From contig NZ_CP150227.1 of NCBI RefSeq assembly GCF_037971845.1, positions 1,736,001-1,800,000 on the forward strand: a DNA stretch of 64,000 bases, written 5' to 3'. Below the pieces are notes generated by a model that was given only the letters and a program-made list of their open reading frames with translations, searched no databases and was not told the DNA's origin. Origin of the DNA: Paenibacillus sp. FSL R5-0766 (GTDB taxonomy: Bacteria; Bacillota; Bacilli; Paenibacillales; Paenibacillaceae). Shown piece by piece: positions 7,913 through 17,189 of the stretch (position 1 is its first letter; every line of letters starts with the position of its first letter). A program made the position numbers and the translations under genes.

Positions 7913-8518
7913 ATGAAAAAAAATATAGCAATAATCATACTAATGGTTGGATTGATAATAAGTATGTACTTCAACTATCAATTCAAAGCGTACAAAGACA
8001 ATCAAGAAGTTAATTACACCGTTAAACTGAATCATGGAACTCAAATGGGTGTAAAAGAATCCATCTACAATTTAGATAATGTGATAAAAAGCTTAGAGGA
8101 CGGCTCTTCTAAGGAAACAGTCATACATGCCTTAGGAAATGTGGCGGTATCTTTGAAAGTCGGTGAAGAATCATTCGTCTTTCTGAATTCCGACTTTAGG
8201 GAAGATCAATTATCATCAACCAATTTAATCTACAATGTGTTTAGAGATATGTATACGTATATAAGAGTCGAAATCACAGAAGACATTTTATCGAATAAGG
8301 TATCGCTAGAAAAAGAATCGAGAAATCAACTGATTAAGGATATAGGAGTGCTTAAACAAGATTTGGAATATATTGATAGTCAATTTAACGAGGATATTCT
8401 GAAAGAACAAAGTCCTAAGTGGATTGAAAATAAATGGAAAGAGTTAATTGGAGAGATTGTAAATCGAAATATGGATTATAAGTTATATGAAAGAATGAAA
8501 ACGAAATATAATCTATAA
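7913..8518 (+). CDS. membrane-anchored hypothetical protein (201 aa)
   Basis: A 201-residue protein with one N-terminal membrane segment (about 5-22) and an extracytoplasmic, mostly helical, charged domain. TAGGAGGGGATTCA precedes the ATG. No lipobox Cys follows the hydrophobic stretch, so it is more likely a single-pass anchor than a lipoprotein. Low GC compared with the iron genes before it. Family not recognised; function unknown. Confidence 0.7.
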   Translation: MKKNIAIIILMVGLIISMYFNYQFKAYKDNQEVNYTVKLNHGTQMGVKESIYNLDNVIKSLEDGSSKETVIHALGNVAVSLKVGEESFVFLNSDFREDQLSSTNLIYNVFRDMYTYIRVEITEDILSNKVSLEKESRNQLIKDIGVLKQDLEYIDSQFNEDILKEQSPKWIENKWKELIGEIVNRNMDYKLYERMKTKYNL

Positions 8519-8584
8519 TGAGTTCGTGAGAGACTATGGATATTAGGCGGATAACCCCGCACCAACTAACTGTGCTCAGTAGCC

Positions 8585-8604
8585 GCACCCTTTCGGGTGC
8601 TTTT
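8585..8604 (+). terminator. intrinsic terminator
   Basis: GCACCC and GGGTGC form a perfect 6-bp stem with loop TTTC, followed by TTTT. Confidence 0.75.
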
Positions 8605-8662
8605 AAGCCGGTGGTGGGTTAACATCTACGAAACGACATCAAACCATAAGGAGGCCAATTAC

Positions 8663-9154
8663 GTGATTAGATTGTGTAAAAGCATGGATACGGATGTAAT
8701 GTATCAGATTATTAATGATGCAGCAAAGGCATACAAAGGAGTAATTCCTGACGATAGGTATCATGAGCCTTATATGACATTGGAAGAGCTAAAGTGCGAA
8801 ATGAACGATGGTGTAGTATTTTGGGGGTTTGAAGAAAAAAATCAATTATTAGGAGTTATGGGAATTCAAGATAAGGGTGATGTATGTTTAATTAGACACG
8901 CATATGTACGAACAAACCAACGGAATAGCGGAATAGGTACGAAGCTTTTAGCTCATATGGTGGCTTTAACAAATAAACCGATCTTAATAGGGACATGGGA
9001 CTCAGCTGAATGGGCTAAGAAATTTTACTTAAAGAATGGTTTTAAACTGGTATCACCTGATGAGAAGAAAAAGCTATTAAATACCTATTGGAATGTTCCA
9101 GAAAGACAAATTGAGACCTCTGTAGTCTTATGCGATAGCAAGAGGGTCACTTGA
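8663..9154 (+). CDS. GNAT family N-acetyltransferase
   Basis: A 163-residue acetyltransferase. The acetyl-CoA binding motif A reads VRTNQRNSGIGTKLL (about residues 87-101), matching R/Q-x-x-G-x-G/A, and KFYLKNGFKLV is the typical C-terminal beta-bulge segment. The GTG at 8663 is chosen because AAGGAGG sits at 8648-8654; reading further upstream would run into the terminator stem. Acceptor unknown. Single gene. Confidence 0.85.
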   Translation: MIRLCKSMDTDVMYQIINDAAKAYKGVIPDDRYHEPYMTLEELKCEMNDGVVFWGFEEKNQLLGVMGIQDKGDVCLIRHAYVRTNQRNSGIGTKLLAHMVALTNKPILIGTWDSAEWAKKFYLKNGFKLVSPDEKKKLLNTYWNVPERQIETSVVLCDSKRVT

Positions 9155-9436
9155 CAAAATTTCAGAATGTACAAGTTAAAATTAAATTAGAAGTAGTTTC
9201 GTATAATATCATATTCCCGCACAGGGGCTTGTGCCCCTTGATCTGCCCGTAATATTTCTGTGGAATGGGTAAGCAGGTACATCCATTCCCTAAGATAAGG
9301 GCTATCTAAAGGGGGCCGTCGTGATGCTGGAACATTTCAGAAATTAATAAATCAAAATTTGAAAAAGAGGTTTTTTCCTAAAACCGCTTATGTTTAGTTC
9401 TGGACGCTTAAGTGAAAGACTATAAGGAGGGACATA
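9155..9436 (+). other. intergenic region with several hairpins
   Basis: No gene is visible. AGGGGC and GCCCCT (9223-9238) form a 6-bp stem with loop TTGT. GGAATGGGT at 9262 pairs with ATCCATTCC at 9281 over nine positions with one G-T pair. CCCT (9288) and AGGG (9298) can form an overlapping alternative. This density of GC-rich stems in an AT-rich area suggests a terminator followed by a structured leader or small RNA, but no known riboswitch class was recognised. Confidence 0.4.
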
Positions 9437-10123
9437 ATGAAGCTCTTTCGTGGAAAAGAAGCCTTAATTCAAGGGACTGACCTTATAAAACCTTCAATAT
9501 ATACGCCTCTTGGAACAATTGAACTTTCACTTGCTGCCTCTGGCGAATGTTATCTTCCTACTCACTGTTCTCAGCTCAAACATGGCGGATCACTATACCA
9601 GTATTACTACGACTCGTTTGATTGCGAGTTAGTGCTCTGTAATCTGAACTATAATCTTTCTTCACCTCAGGAAGTAGAGGAATGCTGGGGAGCCGTATTT
9701 AGAATCAAACCCAATACACATCATCAGATAAGCACGTGTAGCTTTTCTGCTTTGTGGAAAGAGGGATACAGCTGGGAAGATTACGGGGCTGACACGGGAG
9801 AAAATCTTGAAGCTGTCGAATATGAGAATGAATATTACCGCTTACACATAGGAACCCAAGAAGAACCACTGATAATGGGAAAAAGAAACCAAGGTGATAT
9901 GATTCCTAAATCTCTAGCTTTGCACTCTGATTCTGAGAAGTATAGTTTTGTCTTACATTCTGATCAAGGCATTGAAGTATCTATGACAGAGATTGATTCC
10001 CACCAGATATGCCAAGTACATTTTTTAATAGCGTGGAAGAGAAAAATAGAAGAGGATATTTCTACTTGGTTAGCTGTAGACCAGCCCACGAAAGAAATCT
10101 TAAAGGGAGAAGATATTTGGTAA
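9437..10123 (+). CDS. hypothetical protein (228 aa)
   Basis: A 228-residue soluble acidic protein with no signal peptide or membrane segment; AAGGAGGG lies upstream of the ATG. Predicted to be rich in beta strands with many Tyr, Glu and Cys (CELVLCNLNY). I do not recognise the family. It opens a run of small AT-rich genes, several of which look like immunity proteins, so a similar role is possible but not shown. Confidence 0.65.
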   Translation: MKLFRGKEALIQGTDLIKPSIYTPLGTIELSLAASGECYLPTHCSQLKHGGSLYQYYYDSFDCELVLCNLNYNLSSPQEVEECWGAVFRIKPNTHHQISTCSFSALWKEGYSWEDYGADTGENLEAVEYENEYYRLHIGTQEEPLIMGKRNQGDMIPKSLALHSDSEKYSFVLHSDQGIEVSMTEIDSHQICQVHFLIAWKRKIEEDISTWLAVDQPTKEILKGEDIW

Positions 10124-10254
10124 ACGATAAACGAAAATAGTATATAAAGATCAAGAGATACATCCTTGATCAAGTAGTGGAAGAAGTGTGGTACTTTACA
10201 TAAAAATAGAGGATAAATTTTGATATACGTCTAAGGTAGAAGGAGAGAATGTAA

Positions 10255-10563
10255 TTGAACAACATAAACTCTCATAATTGCAATCTAAATATAAGATATG
10301 ACCTGCCTGATGAGTTGTGGGCTAAAGTTTCTAAAGTATATGAGCGGATGCCAGGGTGGATTGGTTATAAAAGTGGAATTCCATATTGGTTTGGAACTGA
10401 AGAGGATGATGTTTTTATTGAAGCATCCGTTGAGCCTAGTGGATTATCATTTTATGCACAGATGAATAACGATGATTGGACTTCATGGATAGAAACGTTC
10501 AAGTTGGAAGCGTCAAAAATATTAGGTTTTGATGTTGGTGATCCTGAAGATGGATATATGTGA
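10255..10563 (+). CDS. hypothetical protein, small acidic conserved family
   Basis: A 102-residue acidic protein. MPGWIGYKSGIPYWFG and SVEPSGLSFYAQMN resemble an uncharacterised family seen in many Gram-positives. The TTG at 10255 follows AAGGAGAG. Small size, acidity and its place among immunity-like genes are compatible with a contact-dependent or secreted-toxin immunity role, but there is no direct evidence. It ends with ATGTGATG, tightly joined to the next gene. Confidence 0.65.
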   Translation: MNNINSHNCNLNIRYDLPDELWAKVSKVYERMPGWIGYKSGIPYWFGTEEDDVFIEASVEPSGLSFYAQMNNDDWTSWIETFKLEASKILGFDVGDPEDGYM

Positions 10564-10583
10564 TGAAAAAGGAGGATGAACAG

Positions 10584-11063
10584 GTGAATGAATATGGTGC
10601 ATTACTTGAGTCAAACGGTCGTTATGCTTTGAGGTTTGAACGATTTCTTCATCAAAATCCAGAAGATGTTTTCCTTGTTATCACGAAGCCTAGTTCCTTC
10701 GCCCAATGGTACCCTTTCGCAACAGGAGAGATGGATCTGAGAATTGGTGGCAGGATTGCCTTCGATGATGGTGAAGGAACGACATATGAGGGGACCATTA
10801 CAGAGTTAGAAAAGCCATATGTATTTGGGTTCCGTGAAGTTGATGATCTGATTAACATTTCATTGCAGAAAGAAGATAAAGGATGTCGAATGATCTTTAC
10901 CCATACGTTTAACGATGATTCATGGGCAGTGAACACGGCCGCAGGATGGCATAGGTGCCTGGATGTATTGGTCCAAATTATCAATGGTAGACCCATTCAG
11001 TGGCATGATAACTCAACTGAGCTGCGTGAAATCTATAGTGAATTATTCAAGATAAAAGATTAA
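10584..11063 (+). CDS. SRPBCC (AHSA1-like) domain protein
   Basis: A 159-residue protein of the START/SRPBCC fold in the Aha1-like group. The N-terminal strand RYALRFERFLHQNPEDVF and ITKPSSFAQWYPF are the family signature, followed by GGRIAFDDGEGT and the C-terminal helix GWHRCLDVLVQII. It presumably binds a small hydrophobic ligand; the substrate is unknown. GTG at 10584 is selected because AAAGGAGG lies nine bases upstream; ATG at 10563 is the alternative. Likely cotranscribed with the gene at 10255. Confidence 0.85.
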   Translation: MNEYGALLESNGRYALRFERFLHQNPEDVFLVITKPSSFAQWYPFATGEMDLRIGGRIAFDDGEGTTYEGTITELEKPYVFGFREVDDLINISLQKEDKGCRMIFTHTFNDDSWAVNTAAGWHRCLDVLVQIINGRPIQWHDNSTELREIYSELFKIKD

Positions 11064-11087
11064 CAGAATTAAAAAAGTTATTTCAAT

Positions 11088-11130
11088 ATAACACCCTACC
11101 TCAACGTTGATCAGCATAGTGGGGTGTTAT
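11088..11130 (+). repeat. inverted repeat / possible terminator without T-run
   Basis: ATAACACCCTAC at 11088 can pair with GTGGGGTGTTAT at 11119-11130 over 12 positions with one G-T pair. The following bases are CGTGACTAAG, with no T-run, so it is either a weak terminator or a remnant of a mobile element end. Confidence 0.45.
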
Positions 11131-11266
11131 CGTGACTAAGGATTCGTGTATATTCTTTCCAATAACGAACGAAGCATTGCAAAAAACAGTATTCACCTAC
11201 CGTGATACGATAATTAACGATAACTAGCCAAAAGTTATACGAAATTGCCGAAAGGATTGATGGACG

Positions 11267-11815
11267 TTGATTCAAGGAGAATTAATTTATAAAACAATAG
11301 ACTCTTTAAAGAAAAGATTAGAAAATAATAAATTACTAGAATTGCAACTTCAAGAAGGTTATTTAACTCAAGCTACCTGTCAGTTTAATGAAGCAGCAGA
11401 TGAAAGTGATTTATTGGAATTCCAAAGGAAGTTAGGGTATAAACTTCCCAATGATTATATTAACTTTTTGAAGACAACCAATGGTTGCTCATTATTTGAC
11501 CATCCGCAATACGGTGGAGAATCATATTTATATAAGTGGCAGGATATTGAAGAATCAACGTACGAGGAACCAACTGATGGGTACTTAAAGATAGCATATA
11601 TATACCAAGATAATATAATAATTGATCTGAAAGCATATAGCCAAGGCTCAAATAATTACTTAATGGTTAAGGGGCACATAGATCATTTTCATGAGTCGAG
11701 GCCCTTGAATATGAACTTCGAGTTGTGGTTCGAACGATTTATTATCAGTCAGGGAGATAAGTTTTGGGAATGGTCAATATATACGGCAGAAAATTATTAT
11801 AGATTAAGAGGATAA
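11267..11815 (+). CDS. SMI1/KNR4 (SUKH) family protein, probable immunity protein
   Basis: A 182-residue protein of the SUKH superfamily. The diagnostic segment ESDLLEFQRKLGYKLPNDY, then INFLKTTNGCSLF, is the SMI1/KNR4 core (about residues 45-75), and the C-terminal GDKFWEWSIYTAENYYRL is also typical. In bacteria such proteins commonly neutralise nuclease or other polymorphic toxins. TTG at 11267 with AAAGGATTG upstream. No toxin gene is adjacent, so it may be an orphan immunity gene. A 5' fragment of a near-identical gene lies at the left edge of the window. Confidence 0.8.
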   Translation: MIQGELIYKTIDSLKKRLENNKLLELQLQEGYLTQATCQFNEAADESDLLEFQRKLGYKLPNDYINFLKTTNGCSLFDHPQYGGESYLYKWQDIEESTYEEPTDGYLKIAYIYQDNIIIDLKAYSQGSNNYLMVKGHIDHFHESRPLNMNFELWFERFIISQGDKFWEWSIYTAENYYRLRG

Positions 11816-11909
11816 AATATTGAAGGAGATTTCTGAGGAGTACTTTCAAACTAGAGGGTTCGTGAATACAGGAACGTTATGTGGAATTGTATTAAAAGAG
11901 TTGAAGTAG

Positions 11910-12263
11910 GTGAGTTCAGTGGTGGAGAGGAAATTCAAAAGTTATTTTTTTTATATTGTTCTACTGTCAGTTCCATTTGTAGTATTAGAGATTTTACTTT
12001 TATTAAAATATCCTAACACCGGATTAGGCAGGATTATAAGCTTGCCCATGACCTTTTTGGTGAATGGTATGATTATTCTGATCTTATCTAGTTTAGTTTA
12101 TTTTTTGCTTAAATACACCGGATTTAAAGTTGTTAGGCGAGTTATTCTAGGATTAACGATATGTTTAACTCTTATTGTAACAGTATGGTTGTATCCGCAG
12201 GATTCATCCAAACATATTTCAAAAACTATAGTAGAAGATATCAAGAGTTTATGGAGTAAATAA
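11910..12263 (+). CDS. three-helix membrane protein
   Basis: A 117-residue integral membrane protein with three hydrophobic segments (about 11-31, 45-70 and 75-97) and a short charged tail. Starts at GTG 11910 (GTG 11922 is possible). The motif GAATACAGGAACGTTAT ends about 30 bases upstream. Function unknown; small membrane proteins beside SUKH genes are sometimes immunity proteins, which is only a guess here. Confidence 0.6.
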   Translation: MSSVVERKFKSYFFYIVLLSVPFVVLEILLLLKYPNTGLGRIISLPMTFLVNGMIILILSSLVYFLLKYTGFKVVRRVILGLTICLTLIVTVWLYPQDSSKHISKTIVEDIKSLWSK

Positions 12264-12319
12264 GGAATTTAATTGTGAAACAGATAAAATCAATTTACTA
12301 AGATATTGGATGTGACTGT

Positions 12320-12829
12320 ATGAATCATGAACTATTCAATAAAATCAATGGATATTTAGAAGGGGTAAGTAATTTAATTACTCACTTCGGAGGATGTTAT
12401 GGGCACGAATATCAGTTTATAAAAATTGATTCGCCAATAGAACGAGCAATAGAACTTCATAATACTAATGGTAATTTAAAAGATCACAAAGATATTAAAT
12501 ATGTAGGACTAAGCGAATTAGATGATTGGAAGGATGAGATATTTAATATTACCGCAAGATGGTTTTTCTCTTTATTTCGCTTACAAAATTTTGGCGTAAG
12601 TGTTAAATATCCGGACACTGATGGAGAAACGCCTGCAGAACTAAATAAAGAGTCAAATAACGTGAGTAATAAACTGATTAAACTGTTGGAAGAATTCTTT
12701 GAAGGGTCAAATGTTAAAGCTTATAGACTGGTAACAGAGGTTGAATGGAAAGATGAGTTTGATTGGGAACAGATTTATTTTTCGCTAGGTAATGAAGTAT
12801 TTATCTTAGATCTATATCAGTGGGGTTAA
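12320..12829 (+). CDS. hypothetical protein (169 aa), immunity-like
   Basis: A 169-residue acidic soluble protein with no transmembrane segment; ends LGNEVFILDLYQWG. No family was recognised. It is AT-rich and monocistronic, like its neighbours. The small acidic character and the context suggest an immunity-type protein, inference only. The upstream region has no strong Shine-Dalgarno, so the start is tentative. Confidence 0.6.
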   Translation: MNHELFNKINGYLEGVSNLITHFGGCYGHEYQFIKIDSPIERAIELHNTNGNLKDHKDIKYVGLSELDDWKDEIFNITARWFFSLFRLQNFGVSVKYPDTDGETPAELNKESNNVSNKLIKLLEEFFEGSNVKAYRLVTEVEWKDEFDWEQIYFSLGNEVFILDLYQWG

Positions 12830-12940
12830 TGGACAACTTTGCACTTCTCAATCTGTCGAATCATTCCCGTTGGTATTTAATAAGTGTTAAAGGAAATTAA
12901 CAAGTCAAAAAAATAAAATAATGATAACTTGTGAGGCATT

Positions 12941-13321
12941 ATGAAATTAATAAAATTAAAGGGCACTAAAACTGAAGAAGATATAAGAAGAGAATTAGTA
13001 GGATCGCATGAGTCATTATTTAATGATGAAATAAGATCAGGTTTGCTTTCAGTTATTAAGAGGTTTTTTCCACAAATGAAAACTGCCTATATTTTGTTCT
13101 GGATACCTGAACAAGGGGAAGATATTTTTTCGTTGCTGATTAATAACGATACAATTGCAAAAGTAGAAATCGATCGCTACGACCACGATATTAAACCTAT
13201 AATTGAAAGCAAACAACTAGACAATACCTATTTAAAAGGACTTAGGAAATATACACGGATTAGACTAGCGATCGCACTTGAACTTGCAAACACGGATCTT
13301 AAAAATGAAGAAAAAAATTAA
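12941..13321 (+). CDS. hypothetical protein (126 aa)
   Basis: A 126-residue soluble protein, mixed alpha/beta. MKTAYILFWIPEQGEDIFSL suggests a central beta hairpin. Function not recognised. The TAA at 13319-13321 abuts the AAGGAG site of the next gene at 13321-13326, so the two are probably cotranscribed. Confidence 0.6.
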   Translation: MKLIKLKGTKTEEDIRRELVGSHESLFNDEIRSGLLSVIKRFFPQMKTAYILFWIPEQGEDIFSLLINNDTIAKVEIDRYDHDIKPIIESKQLDNTYLKGLRKYTRIRLAIALELANTDLKNEEKN

Positions 13322-13334
13322 AGGAGTTTCCGAA

Positions 13335-13789
13335 TTGAAGAATCAAAAGCGTTTAATGATTTTACTATTTCTTTTAACAATACTCGCCCTAAGTGGATGT
13401 ATTTCATACAGTGTGAAGACAGATAAAATTGTTGAGGACGGGTTGATAATAAACTCAAGTTCATTTGGACTGGGAGAGAGCGAAGAAGAGGCAGGTATTA
13501 CAGTTGTAACATACAATTTCACTCTTCGAAATAGAACCAATAAATCAATAATGTTAGAAACAGTTGAACCGATCTTGAGTAAGGATATTCAGGAGCGATT
13601 AATTGATAGGAATATTAAATTGGACATAAATATGAAAATTGATGGTAATAGCTCGGAAGAACTGACAGGTACTTTTAAATTAGATACTAAAGGGCTTGAT
13701 AAGAAGGGATAATCAAGTTAAACATTAATGTTAAAGAATTTAATATAGCATTTGAACAAGTCATAGGAATGAATGAAGTAAATAACTAA
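13335..13789 (+). pseudogene. lipoprotein, frameshifted near the C-terminus
   Basis: TTG at 13335 with AAGGAG eight bases upstream starts a protein with a signal peptide and lipobox LSGC (about Cys21), then a beta-rich extracytoplasmic domain. The frame closes at TAA 13710-13712 (125 residues) in GLDKKG-stop. The other frame continues immediately with IIKLNINVKEFNIAFEQV up to TAA at 13787-13789, reading like the natural C-terminal strand. One missing G in the run GGG at about 13707 would restore a protein of about 150 residues. The mature N-terminal part may still be exported. Function unknown. Confidence 0.7.
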
Positions 13790-13836
13790 TTTGAGATGAC
13801 TTTAAGAAAATATATCTAACAACGAGGTGTATTCTT

Positions 13837-14292
13837 ATGGAAAGAAAAAAAGATGATAACAATCAGATGGGTGTAATTCCAGAGCACCATAGCCCTGTTC
13901 GACATATGCTTAATGAAGCAAATGGACTACCGAGCAATCAATTTATAGACAGTTTTAAGAAAGCTCAGGATACTCCAGATGCATATGTAATTATGGAAGG
14001 TGATGATGGAGGACAAATCTACTTGTCTTGCCCTATGAAACTAGTAAATTGCAGTGAGGAGACATTACATACTCTATTAAAAGATTTAGATACCATTGCA
14101 TGGGACTGTAATGAGGGAGAAGGCCAAGGACTATTTTACGAAAAACTCTTTCCTGGTGATGGGATTAGTGGAGGTATGGGGGGAGGAGATGTTGAGGAAG
14201 GACTATGGATTCATGAAGAATTTATAGATTTACAATTATATGATGAAATTCATGAAGTCATATTAGGCAATAAAGAAAGAATAACAAAGTAA
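13837..14292 (+). CDS. hypothetical protein (151 aa)
   Basis: A 151-residue acidic soluble protein. It has a Gly-rich stretch (GDGISGGMGGGDVEEG, about 109-124) and conserved-looking AYVIMEGDDGGQIYLSCP and TIAWDCNEGEGQG. I recall similar uncharacterised Bacillales proteins but no function. ACGAGGTGT precedes the ATG. Possibly an immunity protein by context. Confidence 0.65.
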   Translation: MERKKDDNNQMGVIPEHHSPVRHMLNEANGLPSNQFIDSFKKAQDTPDAYVIMEGDDGGQIYLSCPMKLVNCSEETLHTLLKDLDTIAWDCNEGEGQGLFYEKLFPGDGISGGMGGGDVEEGLWIHEEFIDLQLYDEIHEVILGNKERITK

Positions 14293-14407
14293 TAGAATTA
14301 ATGAATCTTAAGGGCCTTCAACATCGGATAACAAAGTGTTAATGTTGTGGATTGGCAAACTGTTGAAATACTTCATACGGTGTTAAGCAAAATATGTGAG
14401 GTGAGTT

Positions 14408-14782
14408 ATGGGCGTAAGAAAAAAATATAAACGTAAAATCGTTCGCTCCAATCGATTATTTTATTGGTATGTTGAACCGGATATTGACGATGAAGGGATA
14501 ATCAAATTACATATCGTTTCTGAGGATAAGAAGTTAATCGTCACTTATGAAGTGGGACAACACAGTATTAAGAACAAGCCCCCATTTATAGTCATCATCG
14601 GAGAAGAATTCGAAGGCTGGACGTTAGAATATATAGGATACAGAAGAGTACTAACACCGAAATGGAGCGATGAGATCATCACGCCAAAATGGATAGGTGA
14701 AATCATTGATTGGTGTCTCTTGAAAGACAAAGAAATAAACATCGTTAATTGGAAGGGCGAAATTCTCCGACATCTCTCCTAA
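14408..14782 (+). CDS. hypothetical protein (124 aa)
   Basis: A 124-residue basic-then-acidic soluble protein beginning MGVRKKYKRKIVR, of a small Bacillales family whose members start similarly and contain FYWYV and IVSEDKKLIV. Function unknown. An internal near-repeat, TPKWSDEI then TPKWIGEI, marks a recent 24-base tandem duplication around 14650-14705. AGGTGAGTT lies ahead of the ATG. Confidence 0.65.
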   Translation: MGVRKKYKRKIVRSNRLFYWYVEPDIDDEGIIKLHIVSEDKKLIVTYEVGQHSIKNKPPFIVIIGEEFEGWTLEYIGYRRVLTPKWSDEIITPKWIGEIIDWCLLKDKEINIVNWKGEILRHLS

Positions 14783-14894
14783 ATGGAGTGTAAATGCATT
14801 GGAGAAATAACTTAGATTCATGTGGACTCTTTTGAAAACGCATACGTGAAAAAAGAGTATGTAATTAACATTTAAAATAAAAGGAGAGAAGCTA

Positions 14895-16700
14895 ATGCAG
14901 ATGAATCGTGGATATCACACTGTAAACAAATTAATTGCTTGTGTTTTGTCATTCATATTTATCATTATGGCAATAGCGGTATCTGCCCACGCTGAAGAGA
15001 AACAGGTTGAGACTACACCATCCAGGATTCCTTTATCCAAGTTAGAGGAAACGATTGATGCTTATGTTGCATCGTATGAGAAGTATACCGCTGCCGTTTC
15101 GGTTGTAGCTATCAAAGATGGTGAAACCATTGTGAATAAGGCATATGGTTACGCAGATATTGAGAATCAGCGAAAGGCGGACACCTCTACGGTTTTTGAA
15201 TGGGCTTCCATCTCGAAACTGTTGGTCTATACGAGTGTGATGCAGCTTGTCGAACAAGGAAAGCTTGATTTGGAGACCGATATCCAAGAATATCTGCCAG
15301 AGGGATTTTTCAAAAAGCTGAAATATGATGATCCGATTACGCTAATGAACCTGATGCATCACAATGCGGGGTGGGAAGATCAAACAGCGGCTGAGGTGTT
15401 TTATTACTCTGAGAATGAAACGTTAGAATTAGGAGAAACGTTGCGTAAAAATGAGCCGAAACAGATCTATAAACCGAATAGCATAGTGGGTTATTCGAAC
15501 TACGGCGTTGGTCTAGCTGGTTACATCGTGGAAGAGATAAGTGGACAACCTTTTTATGAATATGTTAATCAACATATATTTAAACCTCTTCATATGAACG
15601 ACACCTCGATTCATCCAACGGGGCAAGATCATCCGGACGTAGTACGAAGAAGGAGTGAGGTTGAAGGATATACGAAAGATTTGAAACTGATCCCTGAGAA
15701 CAGAGTATACGTAACGTTTTATCCTACAGGGGCAGCGATTGGGACAGCAGAAGATTTAGGGAAATTTCTTGCAGCGTTGATGCCTGTAGATGATAGCAAT
15801 GTTTTATTTAAGAACAGGGATACGTTAAACGAAATGTTGTCAACAAGTCTATATTATGACGGGACTTCTACTCCGCGATTTGCGCATGGGTTCGTTGAGA
15901 TGGAATACTGGGTGCCTACACTGATGCACGAGGGGAATTTGAAAGCATTCTCCAGCAAAGTTGTCTTTGATCCCTAATCTAAATTTGGGATGGTAGTCAT
16001 GACAAACCAGTCTTTTGAGGAAATTTATTATTATGGACTTATTAAAGAGATTTTCGGTGATAACGTCAATTCTAATAGAGTTACTTCGGAGGGGGGAGGA
16101 TATTTTCAATCCGCACGACGGGCAGCATCTAAATTTACTAATTTATTTACGGCCCTTGATATAAGGAAATTCACAAAAGCTGAATTAAGTAGTTCTTATC
16201 ATGTTGTCGAGCATAATGGTGTTGTTGATAAAATTTCCTTTACTCCTTATATTGATTACTTGCCTATATCGAATGTAAAGGTAAACTTGATTAAGATATC
16301 TTTTATCCCTGCTGTGCTTGCCGCCATTTTTACTTTAATTGCTTTGATCGGCTATGTAATCCAGATGCTTCTTAACAAACTAAATAAACGAAGAAAATCT
16401 ACCACCAATTTTAATAAATATCATCTTGCAATTAACTTTGCAGGTGTGGCACTCCTTCTAAACCTTTTCATCCTACAAACGAAGATTAGTTTTCCAAATT
16501 ATCCTGGTTATTCTTCGTTACGGATCAATTTAATGTTTAATCTACTTTATGTGGTTCTAGCAGTCGCGTATCTTGGCTTTCTTATGTTCAAACTGCGGAA
16601 GAACAGTTACAGCAAAAAGCAAAAGGTGATGTACATTATGTCTGGCATCTCGGCGTTCATCTTGGCTGCTTTTATTGTGGGATGGAATTTGTATGTTTAG
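14895..16700 (+). pseudogene. serine hydrolase (beta-lactamase/PBP class C type) with C-terminal membrane domain, in-frame TAA
   Basis: One continuous 601-codon frame broken only by TAA at 15975-15977. The first 360 codons encode a signal peptide and a class C beta-lactamase-like domain with S105-x-x-K108 (SISK), YSNYG and MHEG, the expected three motifs. After the stop the same frame reads SKFGMVVMTNQSFEEIYYYG, the normal last strand and helix of such domains (usually D-P-x-S/T-K-x-G-M-V-V-M-T-N). About four membrane helices follow, as in exported serine hydrolases with membrane tails. GAA to TAA at one base would explain it. The secreted 360-residue product may fold poorly and lacks its membrane tail. 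RBS AAAGGAGAG. Confidence 0.88.
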
Positions 16701-17189
16701 GGTGTTGTAGATAAGTTTTAAGCTTACCCTATTTATGAGCTGGTTAGGCGTTTTGATTTTCCGTGATTTCATTAATATTTAAGACAATCATTATGAAAGT
16801 ACATTGAAAATGTTGGGTCAGTATAGGATTGAAGCTAGTCCATACTATAGTTCAAATAAATGGAATTCACATCGTACACTAAGAAACAAAAATAAACAGA
16901 GAAACGATAACGAAGGGAATAAATAATATGATGAGTAAATTAAAACCTATAGAATGAAACATAGAAAAGATGAATCTAGTGAAGATAGAGATCTCAGAAA
17001 AGGTGAATGAAACATACCGTACGGAAACAAACTTTTTGAAGTTAATTTGCAGAGAGGCAGTTACCTTGTATAACATATTAATCATGCATCGGACATTTGT
17101 CCTTGGTCCGGTGTTCGCAGGACAACTAGCATAAGCTAAGTAGAGAATATAGGAACGTTAGCAGAAAATAATACAAGGGAGATACACTT
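16701..17189. other. intergenic region, no convincing gene
   Basis: About 490 AT-rich bases. A frame from ATG 16970 to a TAA just before 17140 would give about 54 residues, but it lacks a ribosome binding site and recognisable content. Near its end GAATATAGGAACGTTAG (about 17146) repeats, with two changes, the motif found after the SMI1 fragment at 109 and after the SMI1 gene at 11864. Confidence 0.5.

Noticed and set aside
16879..17085. Minus-strand frame of 68 residues, very hydrophobic
   Set aside because: Composed mostly of Phe and Ile from an A/G-rich plus strand; no ribosome binding site or recognisable content.
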